Assembly: GCF_003268025.1 (NCBI RefSeq)
Contig: NZ_QLUW01000002.1
Location: 806,001-870,000, forward strand
Reading direction: 5' to 3'
Length of the DNA stretch: 64,000 nt
Source: Paenibacillus montanisoli
Lineage (GTDB): Bacteria; Bacillota; Bacilli; Paenibacillales; Paenibacillaceae
The translations under genes were made by a program, and so were the position numbers. The notes beneath the pieces are model-generated. The model was not told the DNA's origin, searched no databases, and saw nothing but the letters and a program-made list of their open reading frames with translations. Of this stretch, positions 42,176-51,442 are shown piece by piece; position 1 is the first letter of the stretch; each line of letters starts with the position of its first letter.

Positions 42176-43156
42176 TTAGCCTGCCGGGACCTGCTCGCTT
42201 GAGAAAATAGGCACAACGGTGCCGTCGCTCTTCTTCGCCAGCAGCGCGCCTTGTTCGTTCAAGCCGATCGGGGTTGCAACGGTTTCCCCGCTCGCCAAAA
42301 TCAATCGGGTCGGCTTATGCAGCGTCACGGAGAGCGCTTCCCACAGCATCCGAATCGGCGCAAAGCCTTCCTTCTGGTACACGGCGTAGAGCTGCTCGAA
42401 TTGCTCGAAGAAGCCCGCGATAATGTCTGACCTGTCCAGCGGCTTGCCAAGCTCGATCTGCAGCGACGTCGCGATATCCAGCAGCTCCGGCGGGAAATCG
42501 TCCTGGGTTAGGTTTACGCTGATGCCGATTCCGGCGATCACGTAGCGCAGCCGTTCCTCCTCAGCCGTTGACTCCAGCAGGATGCCGCTTATTTTCTTTC
42601 CGCCGATCAACAGGTCGTTCGGCCATTTGATGCCGATATCGAGGGGCTCGGCGGCAGTCCGCAGCGCGCGGCAGAGAGCAACAGCCGTCAACAGCGTTAG
42701 CTGAGGCGCGAAATGAAGCGGCATGCTTGGGCGCAAAATAAAGCTCATATAGATGCCTTTGCCGGATGGCGACACCCATTTCCGCCCCAAACGACCGCGG
42801 CCGCTTGTTTGCTGCTCGGCAATAACGAGCGTGCCTTCCGGCGCGCCGTCTTCCGCCAGTCGCTGCGCGATATTTTGCGTCGAATCGACGGAGTCGAAGC
42901 TGCGGATGGACTGAACAAGCGACGTCCCTCTGTTCTGAAGCTTGAGCGTAAGTTCCTGCGGCGAAAGCTTGTCCGGCTTGCCGATCAGCCGGTAGCCGAG
43001 TCTGCGCGAGGCTTCAATTTGATAGCCGGCAGACTCCAGCTTTTTGATGTGCTTCCATATCGCCGTACGGCTGATTTGGAGCTCTTTGCTAAGCAGCTCT
43101 CCCGATACATAGGCTCCGGATTGCTGCTCTAGCAATTCGAGTATGCGATGATTCAT
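42176..43156 (-). CDS. birA: Biotin-[acetyl-CoA carboxylase] ligase / biotin repressor
   Basis: A 326-residue bifunctional protein: N-terminal HTH (about 1-60; SGELLSKELQISRTAIWKHIKKLESAGY), catalytic domain with the biotinyl-AMP loop GRGRLGRKWVSPSGKGIYMS, KWPNDLL and the C-terminal SH3-like domain. The catalytic Lys sits in KWPNDLLIGGKKISGILLE. The N-terminal HTH suggests it also represses biotin genes. It overlaps cca by 4 nt and is the last gene of the ypjD-to-birA run. Confidence 0.95.
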   Translation of the reverse strand: MNHRILELLEQQSGAYVSGELLSKELQISRTAIWKHIKKLESAGYQIEASRRLGYRLIGKPDKLSPQELTLKLQNRGTSLVQSIRSFDSVDSTQNIAQRLAEDGAPEGTLVIAEQQTSGRGRLGRKWVSPSGKGIYMSFILRPSMPLHFAPQLTLLTAVALCRALRTAAEPLDIGIKWPNDLLIGGKKISGILLESTAEEERLRYVIAGIGISVNLTQDDFPPELLDIATSLQIELGKPLDRSDIIAGFFEQFEQLYAVYQKEGFAPIRMLWEALSVTLHKPTRLILASGETVATPIGLNEQGALLAKKSDGTVVPIFSSEQVPAG

Positions 43157-44508
43157 GTAGACTCTCCTTCGTCAGCCGGTCGTTGGAAATGTGACGGAGC
43201 GGCATCCGCAGCTGCCTGAAGCAAGGCTTGCTTCTCGTTCGGCAGCTCGCCGAGCGCAACGGCTTGCAGCAGCTCGCCCAGCAGCTTGCCGAGCCAAGGC
43301 CCGGAAGGCTCCTTACGGATCGCCAGGAGATCCGTTCCCTTGATCGCAAGCTCTTTATTAGTAGAAGCCTGCATGCCTTGCTTCCACTCCTTGAGCTGCG
43401 CAAGATAACCGCTTTGGTCTAAATCAGCTGGCGAAAGCACCGGAATGGCTTCAACCAAACGGAGCCATTGGATCGCGGCAGACTTGCCGCGCCCCAGGAT
43501 AGTGCCTGTCCACTTCCGCCTTGTATCTTCGTTTAGGGAAGGACACTCGAGCATGTCTTGGTGGATGGCGGTGACGGCTGTCAACTGGCTACTACGGGCC
43601 GTAGAATACCGGAGCACCGCAAACAATTGGGCAGCTTGTCCTTCTTTAAAGCCAAGCGCGCAGCAAATCGCGGCCCAGCGGTCTTCAATACCGTCTAACG
43701 CTTGCACGGCTTGAATGGCAGCCAACATGCGGCTTTCTGCAGCCGAAGCAGCATCTCCTCGAAGCTTCCGCCTTGCCCGGTATCGTTCCGCCGCATCCAG
43801 CAACGTCTGAGGCAGCCCCTCTTTCGTGTCGTGCAACATTCCGCTTACCGCTAGATATGCAGCCGCGCGGGCCGGATCTCTTCCGCCGACCATTTTATCC
43901 AATTCCAGGCCGATCCGCTCCATCGCAATATGCGCGAGCAAATGCCGATGCCGTAGAACAGCCCGCCACGTCCTCAAGGCGATGCGCAGGTGAAAGCCTG
44001 ACGCAAACCGCACCGCTCTTACGATACGCAGCGCATCCTCCTGCAGTCTCGCGTCTGGATCTCCGACGCAGCGAAGCAAACCGCTGCGTAAATCCCGCTG
44101 GCCGCCGAAAGGATCATAAACCGTTCCATCCGCACGCATGGCCATGCTGTTGATCGTAAAATCACGGCGCAGCAAATCCTCGTCCAAGCTCTTCACGAAC
44201 TGTACCTGCGATGGACGCCTAAACTTCTCGTAGGCGGATTCCGTGCGGAACGTCGTGACCTCGTAGGTTTCCTTCTCGTGAACGACCGTCACCGTACCAT
44301 GCTGCAATCCTGTCGGAATCGTATTCGGAAAGGCCGCAATGACCTCCTCCGGCTCCGCAGACGTGGCGATATCCACATCCTTGAGCGCTCTTCCTGACAG
44401 CGTATCGCGGACACAGCCGCCTACGAATACCGCTTCATGCCCTGAGCGCTCCAATGCATGCAGCAAAGGGAGCGCCTTCGTCAGCGCATCACTCCACGAC
44501 ATCGGCAC
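43153..44508 (-). CDS. cca: CCA tRNA nucleotidyltransferase
   Basis: A 451-residue class II nucleotidyltransferase that adds or repairs the 3' CCA end of tRNAs. The catalytic GGCVRD and the metal-binding DVDIATSA (Asp-x-Asp) are near residues 30-50; the motif LLRRDFTINSMAMR and the NTP-recognition motif EDALRIVRAVRFAS follow. The C-terminal body and tail domains are present. It overlaps birA by 4 nt and lies 17 nt after bshA; the neighbourhood mgsA-bshB1-bshA-cca-birA is as in B. subtilis. Confidence 0.95.
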   Translation of the reverse strand: MPMSWSDALTKALPLLHALERSGHEAVFVGGCVRDTLSGRALKDVDIATSAEPEEVIAAFPNTIPTGLQHGTVTVVHEKETYEVTTFRTESAYEKFRRPSQVQFVKSLDEDLLRRDFTINSMAMRADGTVYDPFGGQRDLRSGLLRCVGDPDARLQEDALRIVRAVRFASGFHLRIALRTWRAVLRHRHLLAHIAMERIGLELDKMVGGRDPARAAAYLAVSGMLHDTKEGLPQTLLDAAERYRARRKLRGDAASAAESRMLAAIQAVQALDGIEDRWAAICCALGFKEGQAAQLFAVLRYSTARSSQLTAVTAIHQDMLECPSLNEDTRRKWTGTILGRGKSAAIQWLRLVEAIPVLSPADLDQSGYLAQLKEWKQGMQASTNKELAIKGTDLLAIRKEPSGPWLGKLLGELLQAVALGELPNEKQALLQAAADAAPSHFQRPADEGEST

Positions 44509-44525
44509 TCCCTCCTAACAGTTCT

Positions 44526-45689
44526 TTATTCGCAAACCGGTACCGGTATATCGGCTTCGATGCCCAGCACCTTGTAATAAATCCGTTCATACTCCGCCGT
44601 AATGAGATCGTTGCAGAACTGGCGGCGCGCCCGTTGCAAGCAGGCTTCGCGGACTTTGCGGTACAAACCTTCGTTGCGAAGCAGCTTGATTGCGTTATAC
44701 GCCATGCTGTCCGTATCGCCGATCGGCGATAGAAAACCGGTTTCGCCATGCGTGACGAGCTCGGGAATGCCGCCCGCAAGGGAGCCGATGGTCGGAACGC
44801 CGCAAGCCATCGCTTCCAGCGCTACGAGCCCGAAGCTTTCCTTCTCCGATGGGAGCAGCATGACGTCCGCGATCGAAATCACCTGCGCCACATCATCCTG
44901 CTTGCCGAGAAAATGAACCCGGTCCTGCAGGCCGAGCTCGCGAATCCGCATCTGAACCTTCGGCAAATCCGGACCTTCTCCTACAAGAAGCAGGCGGCTC
45001 GGCACTTCCTTCGAAACTTTATGAAAGATGTCCACCACGTCGTGCAGCCGCTTAACCGGTCTGAAGTTTGAGATATGCATCAATATTTTCTCGTCGTTCG
45101 CAGCGAAATCACTGCGGAGCGAGCTGCATTCGCGCGGGTAGTAAACGCGTTTATCGACAAAATTATAAGTTAGCTCGATCGGCTTATCGATGTCGAGCAG
45201 CTCGCGGGTTTCGCGGATTAGATCATTCGATACGGCCGTCACGGCATCGCTCTTATTAATGCCCATTCGGATTAAGTCCTTGAGCGATACATCCTGCGCA
45301 AGCACCGTAATATCCGTGCCATGCAGCGTCGTTACCGTCTTAAGCTTATCGGCTCCGACCATTTCCTTCGCCAAATAGGCGCAAACCGCATGGGGCACCG
45401 CGTAATGAACATGGAGAACGTCAAGTTTTTGCATTTTGACGACTTGCGCCATTTTGCTTGCCAAAGACAAATCATACGGCGGATAACGGAATACATAATA
45501 ATCGTTCACTTCGACTTCGTGATAAAAAATATTTTTCTGAAACTGTCCAAGCCTGAACGGCACGCTATGAGTTATAAAATGAATTTCATGCCCCTTTTCG
45601 GCAAGGAGCTTGCCAAGCTCCGTTGCCACAACGCCGGAGCCGCCGAGTGTCGGGTAACAAGTGATTCCGATTTTCAAGCGTTTTGCCAT
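44526..45689 (-). CDS. bshA: N-acetyl-alpha-D-glucosaminyl L-malate synthase (bacillithiol)
   Basis: A 387-residue GT4 glycosyltransferase that joins GlcNAc from UDP-GlcNAc to L-malate, the first step of bacillithiol synthesis. Characteristic blocks: CYPTLGGSGVVATELG, HFITHSVPFRL, VHYAVPHAVCAYLA, TLHGTDITVL and the GT4 donor motif EKESFGLVALEAMACG. ATG 45689 has GGAGGTG at 6 nt; the longer frame to 45749 adds an unrelated Trp-rich stretch. It is placed 117 nt after bshB1. Confidence 0.96.
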   Translation of the reverse strand: MAKRLKIGITCYPTLGGSGVVATELGKLLAEKGHEIHFITHSVPFRLGQFQKNIFYHEVEVNDYYVFRYPPYDLSLASKMAQVVKMQKLDVLHVHYAVPHAVCAYLAKEMVGADKLKTVTTLHGTDITVLAQDVSLKDLIRMGINKSDAVTAVSNDLIRETRELLDIDKPIELTYNFVDKRVYYPRECSSLRSDFAANDEKILMHISNFRPVKRLHDVVDIFHKVSKEVPSRLLLVGEGPDLPKVQMRIRELGLQDRVHFLGKQDDVAQVISIADVMLLPSEKESFGLVALEAMACGVPTIGSLAGGIPELVTHGETGFLSPIGDTDSMAYNAIKLLRNEGLYRKVREACLQRARRQFCNDLITAEYERIYYKVLGIEADIPVPVCE

Positions 45690-45806
45690 GTCTTCCACCT
45701 CCTGTTGTTCCCACGCCGCTGCCTGCCAAGGATGAATGATTTTCGCCATCTTTCGGCAGGTAATCTCGTTTTTCCAATTATATGCTCGATTCGAGGAATT
45801 CCTACT

Positions 45807-46505
45807 TTAAAATAAAGTTAACGCATGGGGACGTTTCATTGCAAATCCTTCCGCATACGCCCATCCCCGTGTCTGGCCAAGGAGCATATCCCGCGCTTCA
45901 ACGCGCTGGACATACCGGTCGGTGAGCGGCGTGCGCACACGATCTTCCCCTTCCTGCGGCGGGGCGAACTGCGAGCGGTAAGCTTGCAGCGCTTTCAGCT
46001 TCGTCTCCATTTGATCGCTGATATCGGTGATCAGGCTAACCTCGTTGCTGTCGTTTATGTAATAGAAATATAGCTGCTCCACCTGCACGGGCGGCAGGCC
46101 CGGCATATAGTTGCGAAGCTTGGCGTTGAAAACCGCCTCTTCGATCAACCGGCTGCAGCTGACATGATCCGGATGCCTGTCCGACCAATAAGGCGCAAAT
46201 ACCAGTCTCGGCCGCAAACGGCGGATTTCCGCAACGATCGCCTCAATCTGGTCGGCAGAACCGGTCAAGCCCCGGTCCGGCAGCCTTAGCGTTGAACGAT
46301 AGGATAAACCAAGCACCGCGGAAGCTTCGGCAGCTTCAAGCCGTCTCGTTTCCACGGTGCCGTTTGAGGACATTTCGGCTTCGGTCAAATCGCAAATCGC
46401 GACCTTCACGCCTTGCGCCGTATGTTTGGCAATCGTGCCGCCCATGCCGATTTCCACATCGTCGGGGTGGGCGCCGAACGCGAGAATATCCGCTGCTTCC
46501 GTCAT
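45807..46505 (-). CDS. bshB1: GlcNAc-malate deacetylase (bacillithiol)
   Basis: A 232-residue LmbE/PIG-L zinc deacetylase that removes the acetyl group from GlcNAc-malate. The motif AHPDDVE (zinc-binding His and Asp, catalytic Asp) lies at about 12-18; [13 protein letters not shown] carries the third zinc ligand. It overlaps mgsA by 4 nt. bshC is not in the window. Confidence 0.95.
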   Translation of the reverse strand: MTEAADILAFGAHPDDVEIGMGGTIAKHTAQGVKVAICDLTEAEMSSNGTVETRRLEAAEASAVLGLSYRSTLRLPDRGLTGSADQIEAIVAEIRRLRPRLVFAPYWSDRHPDHVSCSRLIEEAVFNAKLRNYMPGLPPVQVEQLYFYYINDSNEVSLITDISDQMETKLKALQAYRSQFAPPQEGEDRVRTPLTDRYVQRVEARDMLLGQTRGWAYAEGFAMKRPHALTLF

Positions 46506-46924
46506 TGCTGTTCACCCGGCTTATATTTATGGACAAGCTCCCGCCACGCGAAATCGCCGCGCTGCAATGCCCTTACGAGCAATTCGCCCGTTGCCACATT
46601 CGTTGCCACCGGAATACCTTGCACGTCGCAGAGCCGAAGAAGCGCGATAATGTCCGGCTCGTGCGGCTGTGCCATGAGCGGGTCGCGCAAAAAAATAATT
46701 AAGTCCATTTCGTTTTGCGCGACGAGCGCCCCGATCTGCTGATCGCCGCCGAGCGGTCCCGACATGAAGCGGTGAATGGACAAGTTCGTTTTCTCCATGA
46801 TCCGCATACCGGTCGTGCCGGTCGAAAACAGTTTATGTCCCTGAAAAACGTGCTCGTACGCGGTTACAAAGTTTACCATTTCATCTTTCTTACGATCGTG
46901 GGCAATAAATGCGATGCTCAACAT
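46502..46924 (-). CDS. mgsA: Methylglyoxal synthase
   Basis: A 140-residue enzyme that turns dihydroxyacetone phosphate into methylglyoxal. The phosphate-binding FSTGTTG and the catalytic-region [14 protein letters not shown] and [10 protein letters not shown] blocks are canonical. It lies between dapB (70 nt) and bshB1 (4-nt overlap). Location beside bacillithiol genes makes sense because bacillithiol helps detoxify methylglyoxal. Confidence 0.96.
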   Translation of the reverse strand: MLSIAFIAHDRKKDEMVNFVTAYEHVFQGHKLFSTGTTGMRIMEKTNLSIHRFMSGPLGGDQQIGALVAQNEMDLIIFLRDPLMAQPHEPDIIALLRLCDVQGIPVATNVATGELLVRALQRGDFAWRELVHKYKPGEQQ

Positions 46925-46994
46925 GCTAGCCCCGCTCCTCTCCGAATAACCGCATGTGCTGTCATGCGCGGTCTCTCTATAAATTAGTCCAAGA

Positions 46995-47801
46995 TTAGTC
47001 CATCAAATGCTCGAAGCCATAAATGAGTCCAGTGTAGGCCATTACTTTTTTGCAAGCTACGCTGACACCAGGCATATACCCGGCACGCTCGTAGGAATCA
47101 TGACGGATTTTGAGCGTTTGGCCATGACCGCCGAAAACAACCTCCTGCTGGGCAAATACGCCCGGCAACCGAACGCTATGTATACGGAATCCATTATAGT
47201 AGCCGCCGCGAGCGCCTTCGATAATCTCTTCTTCGTTCGGGTTCCCTTGGCGAAGCTCCTGGCGCGCAGCCGAGATCAGCTCCGCCGTCTTGATCGACGT
47301 TCCGGAAGGCGCATCCAGCTTCTGATCGCCATGATATTCAATGATTTCGACATGAGGCATATATTTGGCCGCTTGCGCCGCAAAACGCATCATGAGAATG
47401 GCGCCGATTGAGAAGTTCGGGGCGATCAGACCGCCGATGCCTTTCTCCTTGCACAGCTCGTCCAATTCGGAAATCTGCTCCGGGGTTAATCCCGTCGTGC
47501 CGATAACCGGGCGGACGCCGTGGGCGATCGCCGTTCTCGTATTGCCATATGCGGCGCTAGGTACCGTAAAGTCAACCAGCACATCCGCGACGGCCCCGGC
47601 AAGCGCTTCGTCCAGATTGCTGCTTACCGTAACGCCGCATGGCTGCAGCCCGACCAATGTTCCGGCATCGATCGGACCTGTATGAGGTGCTACCGCAGCC
47701 GCCAGAATGAGCATTTCGTCTTGAAGCACCATTTTAACAACTTCCCGGCCCATTCGGCCGCTTGCGCCAATTACTGCAACTCGAATCAATTCCATCGACA
47801 T
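46995..47801 (-). CDS. dapB: 4-hydroxy-tetrahydrodipicolinate reductase
   Basis: A 268-residue enzyme of lysine and diaminopimelate synthesis. NAD(P)-binding [10 protein letters not shown] is near residue 9. The active-site segment reads [14 protein letters not shown]: the catalytic His, Lys and DAPSGT are kept, while the second His of the usual HH pair is Gly. The ATG at 47801 has AGGTGA 8 nt upstream, this site coinciding with the stop of the TPR gene. The GTG at 47813 is less likely. Confidence 0.93.
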   Translation of the reverse strand: MSMELIRVAVIGASGRMGREVVKMVLQDEMLILAAAVAPHTGPIDAGTLVGLQPCGVTVSSNLDEALAGAVADVLVDFTVPSAAYGNTRTAIAHGVRPVIGTTGLTPEQISELDELCKEKGIGGLIAPNFSIGAILMMRFAAQAAKYMPHVEIIEYHGDQKLDAPSGTSIKTAELISAARQELRQGNPNEEEIIEGARGGYYNGFRIHSVRLPGVFAQQEVVFGGHGQTLKIRHDSYERAGYMPGVSVACKKVMAYTGLIYGFEHLMD

Positions 47802-47809
47802 CTTAAGGT

Positions 47810-48355
47810 TCACCTGTTCCTTTTTCGTTTAGTCCGATGGCTGTTCAACCGAAACATCCGCCGTTTGCGGCTCATATCGGCGAACAGCCGGCGTGCTGCG
47901 GCATGCTCAGGCTCCAGCCGCACCGCCTCGCGTGCGTATAGTGATGCTTCCTCATACCGGCTTATCGTCGCATAGGCTGCGCTCAGCATGAGCAGCGCCT
48001 CGATATTCAGCGGATCAAGCCGCGAAGCCTCGTGAAGCAGCTCCAGCGCAGCCTCGGTGTTCGAGGGGGAGTGCGTCAGCAGCCCTTCGGCTTCATGCAC
48101 GAGTGATTTTGCTTTGACTGTTTCCAGGTGAAACTGGTAAATAACCTGTTCCGGGTCCAGCTGCACCGCTTGCTCGGCATACTGGAACGCTTTCTGCCAT
48201 TTTCCGCTGCGGGCACAAGTGATCGAGCATTTATAGTAGGCTGCTCCATTACTTGGTTCCAGCGCAATCGCTTCTTCAAAGTACAGGATTGCCTGTTCGA
48301 AATCGCCGCTTAGGATGGCTTCGTAAGCTTTCTTGATGCTGCTCTCTCCGTCCAT
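47810..48355 (-). CDS. TPR-repeat protein between ypjD and dapB
   Basis: A 181-residue soluble protein with four tetratricopeptide-like repeats (FEQAILYFEEAIALEPSNGA; KWQKAFQYAEQAVQLDPEQV; NTEAALELLHEASRLDPLNI; RYEEASLYAREAVRLEPEHA) and a strongly basic C-terminal tail (RKRRMFRLNSHRTKRKRNR), which could bind nucleic acid or membranes. ATG 48355 has AGGAGG at 8 nt. It ends 9 nt upstream of the dapB start, the two genes being out of frame but adjacent. No role known. Confidence 0.82.
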   Translation of the reverse strand: MDGESSIKKAYEAILSGDFEQAILYFEEAIALEPSNGAAYYKCSITCARSGKWQKAFQYAEQAVQLDPEQVIYQFHLETVKAKSLVHEAEGLLTHSPSNTEAALELLHEASRLDPLNIEALLMLSAAYATISRYEEASLYAREAVRLEPEHAAARRLFADMSRKRRMFRLNSHRTKRKRNR

Positions 48356-48408
48356 CCGCCCATCCTCCTTGTACACAGGTGATGGTACAGCATATGTTAA
48401 GACGCGAG

Positions 48409-48744
48409 CTACGGTTCGACGTTTTTTCGCGTCCAGCGGTCGGCATCTCTAGTATTAAACTTATGCATAACGCGGTCGTGCGCTTCGGCAAGATCAATGC
48501 CTAACGAATTGGCAAAGCATACGACGATGAACAGAATGTCGCCGAGTTCCATCTCGATGGAGTTGTCCGCTTCGTCCTTCTTCTTCGGCTTCTCGCCGAA
48601 ATGGTGGTTCACCTCGCGTGCTAGCTCTCCGATTTCCTCGGTCATTCTGGCCAGCATCGACAGCGGACTGAAGTAGCCCTCCTTGAATTGGGAGATGTAA
48701 GCGTCGACCTCCCGCTGTATATCGGCCATCGATTTGTCTGACAA
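48409..48744 (-). CDS. ypjD: MazG-like nucleotide pyrophosphohydrolase (YpjD)
   Basis: A 111-residue MazG-family protein. The metal-binding pattern is LARMTEEIGELAREVNHHFG (ExxE) followed by ELGDILFIVVCFAN (ExxD). Start choice: TTG 48744 lies 9 nt after AAGGAGG and gives MSDKSMADIQREV, as in B. subtilis YpjD; the ATG at 48753 touches the ribosome site itself. It is divergent from the YitT-family gene and precedes the TPR-dapB operon by about 50 nt. Confidence 0.9.
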   Translation of the reverse strand: MSDKSMADIQREVDAYISQFKEGYFSPLSMLARMTEEIGELAREVNHHFGEKPKKKDEADNSIEMELGDILFIVVCFANSLGIDLAEAHDRVMHKFNTRDADRWTRKNVEP

Positions 48745-48890
48745 GTGTAACATCCTCCTTGGCATGAGGTTCTTTTCATATGTTATATCAAAGCGACTTT
48801 GAAAACAATGCTTTTGACAATCCCCGCAAAGAGACATACTATGTTATAGCCTTCATTATTTTACGACCTCTTGAAAGGTGCGGATTCCAT

Positions 48891-49757
48891 TTGAAAACTT
48901 ATGCTTCGCAGCTGCTTCGCACGCTGCCGCTAGTGAGCTTGGGAACAGCCATTTACGCATTCGGGCTCCACTATTTCCTGATCCCGAATCAACTCATGGA
49001 GGGGGGCGTCACCGGGATCGCCATCCTTCTCAATTATGCGCTGGACTGGCCGCTATCCATCTCAACGCTCGTGCTGAATATCCCGCTGTACTTTCTCGGC
49101 TGGCGCATACTCGGGCGCTCGCAGATCGGCTACACCATTTTCGGCAGCGTCTCGCTATCCTTCTTTCTATATGTAATGGAGAAATTGATCGCGCTTGGCT
49201 GGGTCGTCCCCTTCCGAACGTCCAACGATTACATACTTGCCGTCCTGTACGCCGGTGTGACGCTCGGCGCCGGGCTTGGCATCGTCTTCCGTTTCGGCGG
49301 AACGACCGGCGGCGTCGACATTATCGCGCGCATTGCTTCCAAGCTGAAAGGCTGGAGCATGGGACAAGTGATTCTGGCGCTTGATATTGTCATTATCGGC
49401 ATATCGCTGCTATACATAACGAAAGAGCAGGTGCTCTATACGCTCGTTGCCGTTTTTATCGCTTCCAAGCTGATCGACTTCATTCAAGAAGGCGTATATG
49501 CGGCCAAAGCGTTTCAAATCATTACTGAAAACGGCGAGGAGCTCGGCCTTCGAATTACGAACGAAATGGAACGCGGGGTAACCGTATTCCCGGCCAAAGG
49601 CGCTTATTCGGGCAAAGAAAAGCAGGTCCTCTACTGCGTCGTTGCCCGCCATGAAATCAGACGGCTGAAAACGATCGTACGCAGTGTGGACCCGCTTGCG
49701 TTTATGGTGATTGCCGAAGTACAGGAAGTGCTCGGCGAAGGGTTTAAGGAAGAATAA
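48891..49757 (+). CDS. ypjC: YitT/YpjC family membrane protein
   Basis: A 288-residue protein with a DUF161 membrane part (about five helices to residue 200) and a C-terminal DUF2179 domain (about 215-285), which binds ligands in related proteins. Start TTG 48891 lies 10 nt after AAAGGTG and gives MKTYASQLLRT; the longer frame upstream lacks membrane or conserved sequence and overlaps the ypjD start. Gene order beside ypjD matches B. subtilis ypjC, but here it is inverted. Function unknown. Confidence 0.88.
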   Translation: MKTYASQLLRTLPLVSLGTAIYAFGLHYFLIPNQLMEGGVTGIAILLNYALDWPLSISTLVLNIPLYFLGWRILGRSQIGYTIFGSVSLSFFLYVMEKLIALGWVVPFRTSNDYILAVLYAGVTLGAGLGIVFRFGGTTGGVDIIARIASKLKGWSMGQVILALDIVIIGISLLYITKEQVLYTLVAVFIASKLIDFIQEGVYAAKAFQIITENGEELGLRITNEMERGVTVFPAKGAYSGKEKQVLYCVVARHEIRRLKTIVRSVDPLAFMVIAEVQEVLGEGFKEE

Positions 49758-49770
49758 CTAATCCGTCCGA

Positions 49771-50682
49771 TTATTGCTTTGGGTTATCTCGCGGAAACGG
49801 GAGGCCTTGGGGCTGCTGCTGGTTGTACTTCCGCCAACCCGCCAGCGAAAGAATGACCATAACGAAAGCCGCCATGAACATTTCCGCCAGCTGGGCGCGG
49901 CCGCTGCGAAGACTGCCGATCGTCGCTCCCGGCGGAATCGCCTCGGCGAGCGCCGCCTCGCCGTCACCTTGCTTGAACACCGCATTAGCCGCTTGCTCCA
50001 GTCCATCCAGTGCGATCATGACCGCATCCGGATGCGCCAACCCCTCGTTCGCGCCGGACAACACCTGCTTTGCATACGTCATTTGGTTCTGCAAGTGACG
50101 TACGCTGGCTTCTTCCCGCTGCATCAGCGCAGCAACCTCAAACCGCTCGACATGCTCGCGGTAGATATCAAGCGATGCCGCGGCCGCTTCGGCATTCCCC
50201 TCGGATTGCATCAGCCAGGAGGTGCGCAGCCGCTGCTCATCTTCCCTCAGCACGCCTTCATACTGCAGCCACAAAGGCACGCGCGGCCGGTTAAGCGCAT
50301 CGCTAGCCAGCTTTAATCGCGCCGCTTGCGTATACCACTGACGGCTCTCGTTCTTCTGAAGGAGCGCCTTCTTCGCCTTAGCCATGCTGCTGTCAAAAGC
50401 TTTCCAGCCCGCTTGCGTTCCGCTGCTCCGCACGTCCTGCGAGCTCGAAACCGTTTCGAGCCGCTGCAGCAGCGTAAATACGAGCTGGCGGTTCGATCCG
50501 TAGGCGGCCGTATAAATTTCATCCGATAACGAGCTGAGCTGCTCCAGTGCATTGGATGGCTGATCTGCTTCAAAGGCAGGCTTGGCCGATTTTACGGCAG
50601 CATGAGTTGCCAGCTGACAGCCTGATAATAACCCTATAATCACTGCGCTGCATAACAGCGCGAATAACGATGATGCACGCAT
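49771..50682 (-). CDS. ypjB: Sporulation protein YpjB-like lipoprotein
   Basis: A 303-residue protein with an N-terminal signal peptide ending in lipobox LSGC (Cys at about 22), a helical outer domain and a C-terminal membrane helix (about 265-282; MFMAAFVMVILSLAGW) followed by a Gln/Pro-rich tail. The context (ypjA and qcrABC beside it) and the two-anchor layout match B. subtilis YpjB, reported as a sporulation protein. ATG 50682 has GGGAGG at 7 nt. Confidence 0.78.
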   Translation of the reverse strand: MRASSLFALLCSAVIIGLLSGCQLATHAAVKSAKPAFEADQPSNALEQLSSLSDEIYTAAYGSNRQLVFTLLQRLETVSSSQDVRSSGTQAGWKAFDSSMAKAKKALLQKNESRQWYTQAARLKLASDALNRPRVPLWLQYEGVLREDEQRLRTSWLMQSEGNAEAAAASLDIYREHVERFEVAALMQREEASVRHLQNQMTYAKQVLSGANEGLAHPDAVMIALDGLEQAANAVFKQGDGEAALAEAIPPGATIGSLRSGRAQLAEMFMAAFVMVILSLAGWRKYNQQQPQGLPFPRDNPKQ

Positions 50683-50724
50683 GCTCATCCCTCCCACTAC
50701 CAAGGTATGGGGGGATGTCCGATC

Positions 50725-51363
50725 TTAGACCTTTCGAAACGAGATAAAAAGCCACGTGACAAGCAAACTGACGACCGAAAGCCCCATTGTGAACGTTTGG
50801 ATGGCAGGCAAATCATCTTCCAGCACGTCCGGCAGCCAAGGAAATATATAGTAGGTGTAATCCAACGTATCGTTCAGAAGCAGCCACAGCAGCGCCAGAA
50901 AAGCGGCGAACCGTCCGAACACGAAGAATCTTATGTACAGCAGTGCTTCGACCGCCATCGCCAAATGGGATACGATCAGCATATAGTGCTGCCATTCGAG
51001 CGGATCGCCTTGAGCGCCGCCCGCAACGATCATCGTCACGGCCCAAACGCCGTATTTGATCGATGTGACAACGCCTAGCGCCTCAATGATGGTACGGATG
51101 CCAATGCTTGCCGGGTTCGTCTTCGAAAGCCCAGGGTATAGAAGAAATAGGAGCGATAACGTAAAAAACAAGCTCGCCGTCGGACTGTCCGGAACAAACA
51201 CGATTCGCCAAATCGGATGAAATTCCAATGTATATTCAAGCTGCCGCCCGTACCAGATGTATCCGTAAACGGTACCGGCCGCATTCGAGATCAGCATTAG
51301 CCATAAAAATAGCCGGCTTGTCAACAATTCGCGACTCCAAAAATAAGCTGCAGCCTTTATCAA
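50725..51363 (-). CDS. ypjA: DUF1405 membrane protein YpjA
   Basis: A 212-residue integral membrane protein with about six helices (first: FLWLMLISNAAGTVYGYIWYG). The frame is open to TTG 51396, but that codon is part of the T-run of the qcrC terminator, so I prefer TTG 51363, in the expected position for the family. No enzymatic role is known. It lies directly downstream of qcrABC as in B. subtilis. Confidence 0.82.
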   Translation of the reverse strand: MIKAAAYFWSRELLTSRLFLWLMLISNAAGTVYGYIWYGRQLEYTLEFHPIWRIVFVPDSPTASLFFTLSLLFLLYPGLSKTNPASIGIRTIIEALGVVTSIKYGVWAVTMIVAGGAQGDPLEWQHYMLIVSHLAMAVEALLYIRFFVFGRFAAFLALLWLLLNDTLDYTYYIFPWLPDVLEDDLPAIQTFTMGLSVVSLLVTWLFISFRKV

Positions 51364-51400
51364 TCGATCACCGCCATCTTTCTTCTCGGGTTTCAAAAAA

Positions 51401-51427
51401 AACCTGATCGCGAGATACGATCAGGTT
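51401..51427 (-). terminator. Terminator of the qcrABC operon
   Basis: AACCTGATCG, a 7-nt loop and CGATCAGGTT, then seven or more T on the minus strand. ypjA follows at once, so it is expressed by read-through or from a promoter in the terminator region. Confidence 0.9.
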
Positions 51428-51442
51428 TCAGTTTGTGCTATG

